The notes beneath the pieces were generated by a model. The model saw only the letters and a list, made by a program, of their open reading frames with translations, did no database searches and was not told the origin of the DNA. From contig JAPKZO010000033.1 in the NCBI GenBank assembly GCA_026393755.1, positions 1 to 47,877 on the forward strand: 47,877 bases of DNA, given 5' to 3'. This stretch comes from Acidobacteriota bacterium. GTDB taxonomy: Bacteria > Acidobacteriota > Vicinamibacteria > Vicinamibacterales > JAKQTR01. Shown one piece after another: positions 36,993-45,145 of the stretch. The translations under genes and the position numbers were made by a program. Within the stretch, counting starts at the first letter, position 1. Every line of letters starts with the position of its first letter.

Positions 36993-38135
36993 ATGCGCAG
37001 ACGTTTCGTGATGGTGATGGCGGCCGCACTTGTGCTGGCCACAGGCTACGGCGGTCAGATTAATGGTCAAGCCACTGAAGAACCCCTTCCATTCGTCATT
37101 CCGGCGAACGCCGGAATCCAGTCGTGTACCTCTCTGGACCCCGGTCTACCACCCCAACGCGGCTGCCGCGTCGGGGGCCCCGGTTTTCGCCGGGGTGACG
37201 GAAACCTGCCTCACTCGGTACGACTTGGCCGAACGGGGATGTCTAGTCAAAGTGGCAGCCAACTCAGCATCCAGGACGCGCCGGAGTACGGCCCCGCAAA
37301 GGGCACGCTGGTGATTGTCGGCGGCGGCTCAACGGAAGGCACTGGCATCGTCGAGAAGTTCATCCAGTTGGCGGGCGGCCCCAACGCCTCATTCGTGATT
37401 GTGCCGACCGCCGGCGGCAACAAGAACGCGGACGGCACGATCAAGGAATACAAGGAAGAACAGGTGATCGCCGGCTGGCTCAAGCGCGGCGTCAAGAACG
37501 TCAGGATGCTTCACACGCACGATCCCAAGGTGGCCGACACCGAGGAGTTCGCGAAGATCCTGCGGACGGCCAATGCCGTGTGGTTCGACGGCGGCCGCCA
37601 ATGGAACATCGTCGACTCCTATATGAACACGTTGACGTATAAGGAATTCCACAAGGTCCTGGAGCGCGGCGGCGTCATCGGGGGCAGTTCTGCTGGCGCA
37701 ACGATCCAGGGCGACTACCTGGTGCGCGGGGCCGTCGCCGGGGCGCAGATCATGATGACGCCGGAGAAGGAGCATGAACACGGGTTCGCGTTCCTGCGCA
37801 AATCCGCGATCGACCAGCACATCAACACGCGCAATCGGTGGGACGACCTGACCGACGTGATCAAGAAGATGCCGAACATGCTCGGGATCGGCCTCTCCGA
37901 AGGGACGGCGATCATCGTCACGGGGGACACGTTCGAAGTGGCGGGCAAGTGGAAGGTCGCCATTCACGACAACACGCGGCTCTATCAGCCATGGGAGAAA
38001 CCGTATTACGTGTTGTCGGTGGGCGACGTCTACAACATGAAGACGCGGAAGATCGTGAAGCTCGGCACGGGCGCGGCGCCGGCACGCGCGCCTGCGCCTC
38101 CGCGGCAGGGTGCCGGTGCGCCAGGAGGACTCTAG
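36993..38135 (+). CDS. exported S51-family peptidase (cyanophycinase-like) with an in-frame repeat insertion
   Basis: A 380-residue protein: signal peptide about 1-26 (ends INGQA), a linker of about 70 residues, and the S51 peptidase fold at about 103-365. Catalytic Ser233 lies in IGGSSAGATIQGD; candidate His276 lies in the IDQH segment; GIGLSEGTAIIV near 305-316 is the usual acidic motif. Cyanophycinases split beta-Asp-Arg from cyanophycin; other S51 members are Asp-dipeptidases, so the substrate is open. GGAGA precedes ATG 36993. The unusual part is residues 34-71 (FVIPANAGIQSCTSLDPG and on), the translation of a dispersed DNA repeat (37094-37200) placed between signal peptide and mature domain. 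If export needs a clean N-terminus this may matter; an internal ATG at 37239 would skip the repeat but lose the signal. Confidence 0.87.
   Translation: MRRRFVMVMAAALVLATGYGGQINGQATEEPLPFVIPANAGIQSCTSLDPGLPPQRGCRVGGPGFRRGDGNLPHSVRLGRTGMSSQSGSQLSIQDAPEYGPAKGTLVIVGGGSTEGTGIVEKFIQLAGGPNASFVIVPTAGGNKNADGTIKEYKEEQVIAGWLKRGVKNVRMLHTHDPKVADTEEFAKILRTANAVWFDGGRQWNIVDSYMNTLTYKEFHKVLERGGVIGGSSAGATIQGDYLVRGAVAGAQIMMTPEKEHEHGFAFLRKSAIDQHINTRNRWDDLTDVIKKMPNMLGIGLSEGTAIIVTGDTFEVAGKWKVAIHDNTRLYQPWEKPYYVLSVGDVYNMKTRKIVKLGTGAAPARAPAPPRQGAGAPGGL
37094..37200. repeat. dispersed repeat element, copy B (inside the S51 gene)
   Basis: 107 bases bounded by CGTCATTCCGGCG and CGCCGGGGTGACG, inverted repeats with two mismatches in 13. 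Its 46-base core (37123-37168) is identical to 27955-28000. Within it, CCGGCGAACGCCGG is a short palindrome. It resembles the 'VIPAxAGIQ' type of repeat that gives this peptide when read through. It is small, non-coding and MITE- or REP-like. Confidence 0.85.
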
Positions 38136-38148
38136 GCGCCGGCAGGAC

Positions 38149-38169
38149 GACGGTTCCTTCGCGTCCCCT
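38149..38169 (-). repeat. 21-nt dispersed repeat, copy 2
   Basis: Perfect reverse complement of 6875-6895. It lies 14 bases after the S51 stop codon, in the gap before the convergent S9 gene. Confidence 0.75.
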
Positions 38170-38218
38170 CGAACCAAGCTGCGGTCTTACGATTCCCGCA
38201 GTGTTTGACTTGAGTGTC

Positions 38219-38252
38219 TCTGTAGGGGCACGGCATGCCGTGCCCCTACAGA
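38219..38252. terminator. 34-bp perfect palindrome between convergent genes
   Basis: TCTGTAGGGGCACGGCA and its exact reverse complement join without a loop (axis between 38235 and 38236). It lies 84 bases after the S51 stop and 16 bases after the S9 stop. A cruciform or RNA hairpin here would serve as a bidirectional terminator. The GTAGGGGCACGGCATGCC core is of a type I know as dispersed in many bacterial genomes. Confidence 0.75.
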
Positions 38253-38267
38253 TGCGTAACGTCGTCC

Positions 38268-41195
38268 CTACTTGTCGATCGCGTCCGCCGGCGCGGCTTT
38301 CTTCTCCACCTTCACCGGGTTCTTCACGTACTTGTCGAGCCAGGCCGACCAGCGGGCCCACAGGTCGAGCAGCGTCTCGCGCGCCACGGGCCCGTGATCC
38401 TCGAACGGATAGAGATAGAGGGCCGAGGTCTTGCCGAGGCCGTTGAGCGCGTGGTGCAGCCTGATCGAGTTGGTCGGGTCTGTCCCGACGTTCTGGTCTG
38501 CCAGGTTGTGATACATCAGCAGGGCGCCGGTCAAGTTGTTCGCGTACAGGAACGGCGACATCCCGAGGTAGACGTTCGGCGCCTCCCAAAGATCGCGACG
38601 CTCACTCTGGAACCCGAGCGGAGTCAGCGTCCGGTTGTAGGCGCCGTCACCCGCGATGCCCGCCTTGAAGAATGGCGTATGCACCATCGCGTTGACCGTT
38701 GTGAACGCGCCGTAGCTGTGGCCGCCGATGGCCAGGCGGTTGCGATCCACCAACCCGCGGCGATCGAGCTCATCGATCATCGCCGACAGGCTGTTCCGCA
38801 GATCGTTCACGTAGTTGTTGTTCTGCTGATTGGCCGGCCCGACGATGGGCAGTCCGCCGCCGGGCGCTTCGACAACCACGGCGTAGCCCAGGCGCGCGAG
38901 GAACTGCATCGAGCGCGTCCCGAACGACGGGAACGCGTTCTTGTTGAACGTGCGGTCGGGTCGGTCGATCGCGTCCTGATCGACGAATTCGCGCGGGTAC
39001 AACCAGAAGATGGCTGGCGGCTTCGGGCTGCCAGGTTTCCAGTCAGTGGGCATCGTCACGCTGAGGGCGAACTTGATGCCGTCGGGACGCTCCACGATCA
39101 CGCGCTGCTTTGGCGCGGTGGTCAGATCGGGGAACAGGTCGGTGTTCTCGGTAAGCTGCTTGCGCGCGGGTCCATCGACGAGGAAGAACTGCGGCACCTC
39201 GGTGGAACTCTGGCGCTCCACGACGAACCGGCCGGCCTCAGGATCAATCACCGTCGCGACGCTTTCAAACACGTCCTTGTTGTCGCCTTCGAACAGCCGT
39301 TTCTTTTCGCCGGTCTTGATCGTCACCTTGTCGATGAACGTCTTGGGGCCGACCTTCTCGGGTTCCTTGTCGTAGGTGGCACCCTGGTAGTACACGCCCG
39401 TGTTGTCGGGCGACATCATCACCGGACCTGAACCGCCGCCGGCTCCGCCACGGCCGCCGCCGCCACCACGGCCGCCACCGCCGCCCCCGCGCGTCGACAC
39501 GAGCGTCCCCGGATTGGCCGCCGGATCGTCGGTCCGGAAGCGGGCGAGGGTATAGCGCTGGTCGGGCGCCTGAAGATTGACCGCAACTTCCACGGTGTTC
39601 TGCCCGCTTGTCTCTCTGAAGAAGATCGTCTGCATGTCGGGCGAGTAGCGCACGCCATTCATGCGCGTGTTGTTTTCGAAGAGGACCTTGGCGCCCTTCT
39701 CGGCGAACGGCGGCGCCCACTGATACAGACGGTCTTTGCGCTGCGGCGCCTGGCCGCGCGCGCCACCGGTGGCCTGATCGCCGCCCGCTCCCGCTCCGCC
39801 TCGTCCCGCACGACCGGCGCCAGCCCGGCCCGATCCACCGGTGCTTGGAGCTGCCGGTTCCTGTTCAACGTAGGTGAGGCCCTGGCCGTCGGCGCGCCAT
39901 GCCAGCTCACGCTTGCCGGCCTGACTGCCCCGGCCCGCCGGGGGTTCTGACGGGTCCGGCGCGGTCGCAGCCTGCGTGCCGAGGTCCAGCGGCCTGTCGG
40001 TCACCTTCGCCAGCACCTTGCCGTCCACATCCCAGACCTCCTCGACCTGACCGAAGTTGCCGACAGGTACGATGTACGAGAACGGTCTGGTCATGGTGGT
40101 GACGCGAATGAACTTGCCGTCCGGTGAGGCATCAATCGCGCGGATCATCGCCGGCTGACCGATCTTCCTGATGTGCTTGGCCGGTGGCGCGGGCCTGCCC
40201 TTGATCACAGGCGCGACGGGTGCCGTCAGGTCGATCGCGACGAGCTGTCCGGTCGTATGCCACTCGAGCAGGGCAAACTCGTACGGCGTGGACATCAGGC
40301 TTGGAAACGTCCGCAGGCGATTCTTGTCGGTTCCCTCGCTGACCTTCACTTCGGGTCCGCTTGGCGCCACCGGCGCCACAGGCATCGGCTTGCGGCCGTC
40401 GGGAATGACGATGGTCGTAATCTGCTTGCTGTCGTCAGTAAACTCGAAATTCGACACGAGCGTCGCCAGCACGGGTGTCGTCGTCAACTGCCGGGCCTTG
40501 TTGGTCGTGATGTCCGTCATCCAGATATGCGTGGCATCTTCCGTGTGAACGTAGTACGCGACGCTCTTCGAGTCAGGTGACCACACAGCGTTGGAGACGC
40601 GCGCGTTGGGCGGAATCTGAATCGTCTTCTTCGTGCCATCCGCCGCCGAGATGATCTGAATGCCAACGTCATTGCGAATTGTCAGGGCCCGGGCGCGATT
40701 GGCCTTGAAGTCGACGAAGATGCCCCCGAGCTCGTGAAACGGCTTTGAGAAGGTGGCCATCGGCACCGAGCCGTCGCCGATCTGGCTGAGGAACCACTTC
40801 TTGTCCGGGCTGGGGTTGGCAAGCGACACATTCTGCCAGCGCGGCGCGAGCACCGCAGGAGCCACTTCTGCCGGCGGCGTCGCGTAGGATTCCTGAGCAA
40901 GAGTCTGATCCGCCCAGCTGAGCGGCTTCTTCGGGGGCTCTGGTGCCTTCTCTGGCGTCTTGGGCGCAACCTGCGGAACAGCAACAGTCGGCTTCTGGCC
41001 TGCGGCCTGCGGGGTCGCGGTGACCGGCTTTTGCGCTGCCGGTGGCGCGGCGACGGTCTGTTTCTGCGGCGGCGCTGTCGTGGTCGCCTGGGCGAACATC
41101 GGCAGCTGGAATACGGTGAGAACAAGGATGAGCGAAACGGCCAGTGCGAAGCGCTTCGCGAGGTGGCCGGAGCCGATTGGCCCGCGTGTCGACAT
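38268..41195 (-). CDS. exported S9-family prolyl-oligopeptidase-like serine peptidase
   Basis: A 975-residue exported protein. Signal peptide about 1-36, a Pro/Ala/Lys-rich low-complexity stretch (about 37-90), a beta-propeller (about 115-660) with a Gly/Arg-rich loop, and the alpha/beta-hydrolase catalytic domain (about 700-965) with Ser827 (IGGHSYGAF), Asp900 (NLADQNVGTDP) and His934 (PFEDHGP). The HSYGAF context resembles the glutamyl-endopeptidase-like S9 subgroup rather than classical prolyl oligopeptidase. It should cut oligopeptides in the periplasm or outside. ATG 41195 has GGAGG six bases before it; the frame stays open upstream, but without signal-peptide character. It is divergent from the second BNR gene. 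Confidence 0.92.
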   Translation of the reverse strand: MSTRGPIGSGHLAKRFALAVSLILVLTVFQLPMFAQATTTAPPQKQTVAAPPAAQKPVTATPQAAGQKPTVAVPQVAPKTPEKAPEPPKKPLSWADQTLAQESYATPPAEVAPAVLAPRWQNVSLANPSPDKKWFLSQIGDGSVPMATFSKPFHELGGIFVDFKANRARALTIRNDVGIQIISAADGTKKTIQIPPNARVSNAVWSPDSKSVAYYVHTEDATHIWMTDITTNKARQLTTTPVLATLVSNFEFTDDSKQITTIVIPDGRKPMPVAPVAPSGPEVKVSEGTDKNRLRTFPSLMSTPYEFALLEWHTTGQLVAIDLTAPVAPVIKGRPAPPAKHIRKIGQPAMIRAIDASPDGKFIRVTTMTRPFSYIVPVGNFGQVEEVWDVDGKVLAKVTDRPLDLGTQAATAPDPSEPPAGRGSQAGKRELAWRADGQGLTYVEQEPAAPSTGGSGRAGAGRAGRGGAGAGGDQATGGARGQAPQRKDRLYQWAPPFAEKGAKVLFENNTRMNGVRYSPDMQTIFFRETSGQNTVEVAVNLQAPDQRYTLARFRTDDPAANPGTLVSTRGGGGGGRGGGGGRGGAGGGSGPVMMSPDNTGVYYQGATYDKEPEKVGPKTFIDKVTIKTGEKKRLFEGDNKDVFESVATVIDPEAGRFVVERQSSTEVPQFFLVDGPARKQLTENTDLFPDLTTAPKQRVIVERPDGIKFALSVTMPTDWKPGSPKPPAIFWLYPREFVDQDAIDRPDRTFNKNAFPSFGTRSMQFLARLGYAVVVEAPGGGLPIVGPANQQNNNYVNDLRNSLSAMIDELDRRGLVDRNRLAIGGHSYGAFTTVNAMVHTPFFKAGIAGDGAYNRTLTPLGFQSERRDLWEAPNVYLGMSPFLYANNLTGALLMYHNLADQNVGTDPTNSIRLHHALNGLGKTSALYLYPFEDHGPVARETLLDLWARWSAWLDKYVKNPVKVEKKAAPADAIDK

Positions 41196-41331
41196 GATGC
41201 CTCCGTAGCGTGGTGTGATGAGAGGGAACTCAAGCGATCGCGCGACACAGCCCGGGCGGACCCGGCCGTGGCGAGACGCAGCAACATACACCTCCCGGCC
41301 TACCGGTGTCGAGCGTTCGGGTCGCGTCATG

Positions 41332-41347
41332 CCGAACAGGTGTTCGG
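41332..41347. promoter_or_regulatory. possible operator palindrome
   Basis: Seven-base perfect arms CCGAACA/TGTTCGG around GG. A half-site repeats shortly after. It lies midway between two divergent secreted-protein genes, where a shared regulator could act. No regulator gene is adjacent. Confidence 0.35.
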
Positions 41348-41550
41348 AGAAGTGTTCGGAAATGCCGGCGCATCGCGGGCCAAGAGTGGCCTGGCAGCCC
41401 GTGGTGAAAGTCTGTCGTCGCACCGAGACCGGCGATGCGCCCGAATCGCAAGGCGCGAAACGCGAGAATATCGGGAATATTTGAGCGCTGAGCAACGCGG
41501 CGAGGCGGGATGCAGCGTCGGTCGAATGCAGACGGACTTCCACCGCGGGC

Positions 41551-41559
41551 TGCTATAAT
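41551..41559 (+). promoter_or_regulatory. consensus extended -10 promoter of BNR gene 2
   Basis: TGCTATAAT, a perfect TATAAT with TG extension. A start near 41566 leaves about 32 bases of leader with GGAGG at 41584-41588. No good -35 box, which extended -10 promoters can do without. Confidence 0.6.
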
Positions 41560-41597
41560 CGGCCGTCTCTCTCTTGATGTTCTGGAGGTTGCCTGTG

Positions 41598-44500
41598 ATG
41601 AAGTGCTTACGCGTGATTGGTCTCGGCGCGGCAATGGCCATTGCTCTGGCTGTCGCCGGCCAAACGCTCGTCGGAGCCGGCCAGTCGGCGGCGCCGGCTC
41701 CGCCGGCGGGTTCGCCGTTTGACACGCTCCGGTTCCGTTCCATCGGCCCTGCGTCCATGTCGGGCCGCATCAGTGATCTCGCCGTGTACGAGGCCAACCC
41801 CGCGATCTACTACGTCGGCGCGGCCCACGGCGGTGTCTGGAAGACGACCAACAATGGCACGACGTTCGAGGCTCAGTTCCAGGATCGGGGGTTGATGTCG
41901 ATTGGCGATGTGACGGTGTCGCAGAGCAATCCGGACCTGGTCTGGGTCGGCACCGGCGAATCGAACAATCGCCAGAGCGGCTCGTGGGGTGACGGCGTCT
42001 ACAAGTCGACCGATGGCGGGAAGACGTGGGCCAGCGTGGGATTGCTGACCTCGCGCCACATCAACCGCATCATCATCGATCCGCGCGACAACGATATCGT
42101 GTTCGTGGCCGCCACCGGAAGCCTGTGGGGCCCTGGCGGTGAGCGCGGCGTGTACAAGACGACGGACGCCGGAAAGACGTGGAAGCAGGTATTGAAGGGC
42201 GACGATGACACGGGGGCGAACGACCTCGCGATGGACCCCAGCAACAGCCGGATCCTGTACGCGTCGATGTATCAACGGCGCCGCACGGCGTGCTGCATGA
42301 ACGGCGGCGGTCCGGGTAGTGGCATCTTCAAGTCGACTGACGGCGGCGAGACATGGACAAAGCTGAAGGGCGGCCTGCCCGAGGGCGCATTGGGACGCAT
42401 CGCGCTTGATGTCTATCGGCGCCGGCCGAACATCCTCTATGCGCTCGTGGAGGGCCCATCGCCTGCCGGTGGACGAGGAGCCGGAGGCGGCCCGCCTTCG
42501 CCGGCGGCTACGGCGGGGCAAGCTGGCGGGGGTGAACAGGCTCCCGGGCCGCCGGCTGGCGGCGGCGGGCGCGGCATGGCCACCGGCGTCAACGCGACGC
42601 CAACAGGCATCTATCGCTCCGACGACAGCGGCACCACGTGGCGCAAGGTGAACAACGTCAACCCGCGCCCGATGTACTTCAGCCAGGTGCGGATCGATCC
42701 GAACGACCCCGAGGTCCTGTTCATAGGCGGAGTCGACCTGCACATGACCACTGACGGCGGCAAGACCGTCAACACCGCGGCCGCATCGAAGATCCACTCG
42801 GATCATCACGCCATCTGGATCGATCCCTCCAACTCCAGCCACGTCATGATTGGCAACGACGGCGGCCTGGCCGTGTCGTACGACCAGTCAAAGACGTGGA
42901 ACTTCCTGCCAAACCTGCCTGTCGGGCTCTTCTATCACGTGAGTTTCGACATGGCGATCCCGTATAACGTGTGCGGCGGCATGCAGGACAACTACGACTG
43001 GTGCGGCCCGAGCGCGGTGCGCGGCAACGCGGGCATCGGCAATCATCATTGGGCCACGATTCAGGGTGGCGACGGGTTCGTCGTGCTGCAGGATCCGACC
43101 GACCCGCGCGTGATCTACAGCGAATCTCAGGACGGCAACATCACGCGAATCGATCGCGTCACATTCGAGTCGATGTCGATTCGGCCGCAGGCCGCTCCGG
43201 GCGAGCCGCCTCTGCGGTGGCAGTGGGATACGCCCGTCACCCTGTCGCCCCACGACTCGAAGATCGTCTACGCACCAGCCAACAAGGTGTGGCGATCAAA
43301 CGACAAGGGCCTGACCTTCGTGGCCATCAGCCCCGATCTCACCAGCGGTGCGAATCGCGACGACGTCGTGACGATGGGGGTGAAAGGCAGCGAGATTGCC
43401 ATTTCGAGAAACGACGGGATCGCGGCCTGGCCGACCATCACGACATTTGCTGAATCGCCGAAGAAAGCGGGCCTGCTCTACGCAGGTACAGACGACGGGC
43501 GGCTGGCCGTGACGAAGGATGCGGGCAAGGCGTGGGCGCAGGTGATCGACAAGGTACCGGGTCTGCCCAAGGGGATCTACGTATCGAAGGTGGCGCCGTC
43601 GCGATTCGACGAGAACACGGTGTACGCCACGTTCGACGGCCATCGTCAGAACGACTTCGAGACGTACATCTACGCGAGTAGCGACGCCGGGCAGACCTGG
43701 CGGTCAATCAGCGGCAATCTCAAGGGCGAAGTGGCACGGACCCTGACCGAAGATCTCAAGAACCCGGACGTGCTTTATCTCGGCACCGAAACGGGGTTGT
43801 TCGTGTCGATCGACCGGGCGAAGAGCTGGATGCGTATCCGGTCGAACTTCCCGACCGTGCGAGTCGACGAGATTACGCTGCACACACGCGACAACGCGAT
43901 GCTTATCGCGACGCACGGACGGTCGATCTGGATTCTCGATCACCTCGAGCCCATCCAGGAGTACGCGGCGGCGCAGGCGGCCGCCGAGGCCAAGCTGTTC
44001 ACGCCGCCGCCGTTCTCGATGTACCGGCGGCCAGCCAGCGATCGCAACTACGAGTTCTGGGGCGACCAGACATTCTTCGGCGAGAACCCGCCGCAGGCAG
44101 CGATCATCTCCTGGTACCTCAAGAAGCAGGCCGGCGACGTGAAGTTGAAGATCACGGATGCGGCAGGTAAGGACGTGCGCGAGATGTCCGGGCAGGTGCT
44201 CGCCAACAGCAACAAGCCTGGGATGCAGTCGGCGTGTTGGGATTTCCGTGTGCAGCCGTTGCCGGCCCCGGCGGCCGACGCGGGCGGACGCGGCGGACGT
44301 GGCGGTGGTCAGGGAGGCGGCCCGCCTTCGCCGGCGGCTTCGGCGGGGCAAGCCCCTTCGGCTCCTCGACCAGGCTCGGAGCAGGCAGGCTCAGGGCAGG
44401 CGGCTGGGGGCGCGGCGGTACAGAACCCGTTCGGCGCGGGCTGCAGTTCTGGCGGCCGGGGCGGCGGACGCGGGGGCGGCGGCGGTGACGCCGGCCCGAT

Positions 44501-45110
44501 GGTACCGGCCGGCACGTACACCGTGGCGCTGGTGGTTGACGGAAAGACGGTCGACAGCAAGCCGTTGAAGGTGACGTCGGATCCGGAAATCGCGCTGCCG
44601 GAGATCGAGCGCAGGAAGATGTTCGACATGGCGATGGAGATGCACGAACTCCAGCGCATGGGCAACGACGCGAGCGCTGCGCTTCGGCCGCTCAGCACGC
44701 GCGCCGGAGAACTGTCGAAGGAGATCGGCGGCCGTACCGATGTGCCGGCCGACGTCAAGGGGTCCTTCGAGGCCTTCAACAAGGACTTGACGGCGCTCAT
44801 GCAGACGTTCGCGGCCGCTGGCGGTGGACGGGGCGGTGGCGGAGGTCGTGGCGGCGCGACGGCCGTGACGCCGACACCGAGTCTGATGGCGCGCGTAGGC
44901 CAGGCGAAGAGTGCGCTGTCGGCAACCATGCCCCTCACCGACGGGGCGCGGAAGGCCTATGCCGAGTCGAAGGCGCAGTTCCCGGGGAAGATGGCGGAGG
45001 TCAACGCCCTGATTGCGAAGGCGGCGACGCTCAGCAAGACGCTGGCGACATACAAGTTAAAGCTCGACGTACCGGAACCGATCAAGGCGCCGGCACCGGC
45101 GAAGAAGTAG
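41598..45110 (+). CDS. exported BNR/VPS10-like beta-propeller protein (paralogue 2)
   Basis: A 1170-residue exported protein similar in layout to the one at 24618. Signal peptide about 1-29, then Asp-box repeats: TTNNGTTF, STDGGKTW, TTDAGKTW, STDGGETW, SDDSGTTW, SNDKGLTF, TKDAGKAW, SSDAGQTW. A beta-sandwich (about 820-1000) and a helical C-terminus follow. FNPLPVG-like and GGMQDNYDWCGPSAVRG (about 462-478) are typical of this family's second propeller. Function is probably ligand binding; a hydrolase activity is not supported by visible residues. Two low-complexity inserts (about 285-335 and 892-966), rich in Gly, Ala, Pro and Arg, carry a duplicated DNA repeat. ATG 41598 is preferred over the adjacent GTG by the nine-base spacing after GGAGG; either is possible. 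Confidence 0.88.
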   Translation: MKCLRVIGLGAAMAIALAVAGQTLVGAGQSAAPAPPAGSPFDTLRFRSIGPASMSGRISDLAVYEANPAIYYVGAAHGGVWKTTNNGTTFEAQFQDRGLMSIGDVTVSQSNPDLVWVGTGESNNRQSGSWGDGVYKSTDGGKTWASVGLLTSRHINRIIIDPRDNDIVFVAATGSLWGPGGERGVYKTTDAGKTWKQVLKGDDDTGANDLAMDPSNSRILYASMYQRRRTACCMNGGGPGSGIFKSTDGGETWTKLKGGLPEGALGRIALDVYRRRPNILYALVEGPSPAGGRGAGGGPPSPAATAGQAGGGEQAPGPPAGGGGRGMATGVNATPTGIYRSDDSGTTWRKVNNVNPRPMYFSQVRIDPNDPEVLFIGGVDLHMTTDGGKTVNTAAASKIHSDHHAIWIDPSNSSHVMIGNDGGLAVSYDQSKTWNFLPNLPVGLFYHVSFDMAIPYNVCGGMQDNYDWCGPSAVRGNAGIGNHHWATIQGGDGFVVLQDPTDPRVIYSESQDGNITRIDRVTFESMSIRPQAAPGEPPLRWQWDTPVTLSPHDSKIVYAPANKVWRSNDKGLTFVAISPDLTSGANRDDVVTMGVKGSEIAISRNDGIAAWPTITTFAESPKKAGLLYAGTDDGRLAVTKDAGKAWAQVIDKVPGLPKGIYVSKVAPSRFDENTVYATFDGHRQNDFETYIYASSDAGQTWRSISGNLKGEVARTLTEDLKNPDVLYLGTETGLFVSIDRAKSWMRIRSNFPTVRVDEITLHTRDNAMLIATHGRSIWILDHLEPIQEYAAAQAAAEAKLFTPPPFSMYRRPASDRNYEFWGDQTFFGENPPQAAIISWYLKKQAGDVKLKITDAAGKDVREMSGQVLANSNKPGMQSACWDFRVQPLPAPAADAGGRGGRGGGQGGGPPSPAASAGQAPSAPRPGSEQAGSGQAAGGAAVQNPFGAGCSSGGRGGGRGGGGGDAGPMVPAGTYTVALVVDGKTVDSKPLKVTSDPEIALPEIERRKMFDMAMEMHELQRMGNDASAALRPLSTRAGELSKEIGGRTDVPADVKGSFEAFNKDLTALMQTFAAAGGGRGGGGGRGGATAVTPTPSLMARVGQAKSALSATMPLTDGARKAYAESKAQFPGKMAEVNALIAKAATLSKTLATYKLKLDVPEPIKAPAPAKK
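42483..42523 (+). repeat. 41-nt repeat in BNR gene 2, copy 1
   Basis: Identical to 44313-44353 except one base (A for T). Both copies are in the same frame and give GGGPPSPAATAGQA and GGGPPSPAASAGQA. It lies in the first low-complexity insert of the propeller protein. Confidence 0.85.
44313..44353 (+). repeat. 41-nt repeat in BNR gene 2, copy 2
   Basis: Second copy, followed at about 44360-44400 by sequence related to the GAC(A/C)GGCTCAGGGC type of dispersed repeat (AGGCTCAGGGCAGGC). It is in the second Gly/Ala-rich insert. Confidence 0.8.
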
Positions 45111-45115
45111 GGCCA

Positions 45116-45145
45116 GAGGCGGGCGCGATTCATCGCGCCCGCCTC
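45116..45145. terminator. GGGCGCGAT/ATCGCGCCC hairpin, copy 2, between convergent genes
   Basis: Perfect 14-bp arms with a two-base loop, starting five bases after the BNR stop and covering the stop codon of the diacylglycerol-kinase-like gene on the other strand. Core shared with 11741-11760. Probably a bidirectional terminator. Confidence 0.7.

Larger units (their letters stand above)
41196..41597. other. 402-base divergent intergenic region (S9 gene / BNR gene 2)
   Basis: No gene supported. The 16-bp palindrome CCGAACAGGTGTTCGG (41332-41347) followed by a direct repeat of GTGTTCGGA (41352-41360) looks like an operator. The right end holds a perfect extended -10 for the BNR gene. The middle has an A/T-rich patch (AATATCGGGAATATT near 41467-41481) unlike the surrounding DNA. 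Confidence 0.5.

Noticed and set aside
37239-38135. Alternative shorter start for the S51 gene after the repeat
   Set aside because: No ribosome binding site and would lose the signal peptide; the upstream ATG has both, so it is kept as the start, with the doubt noted.
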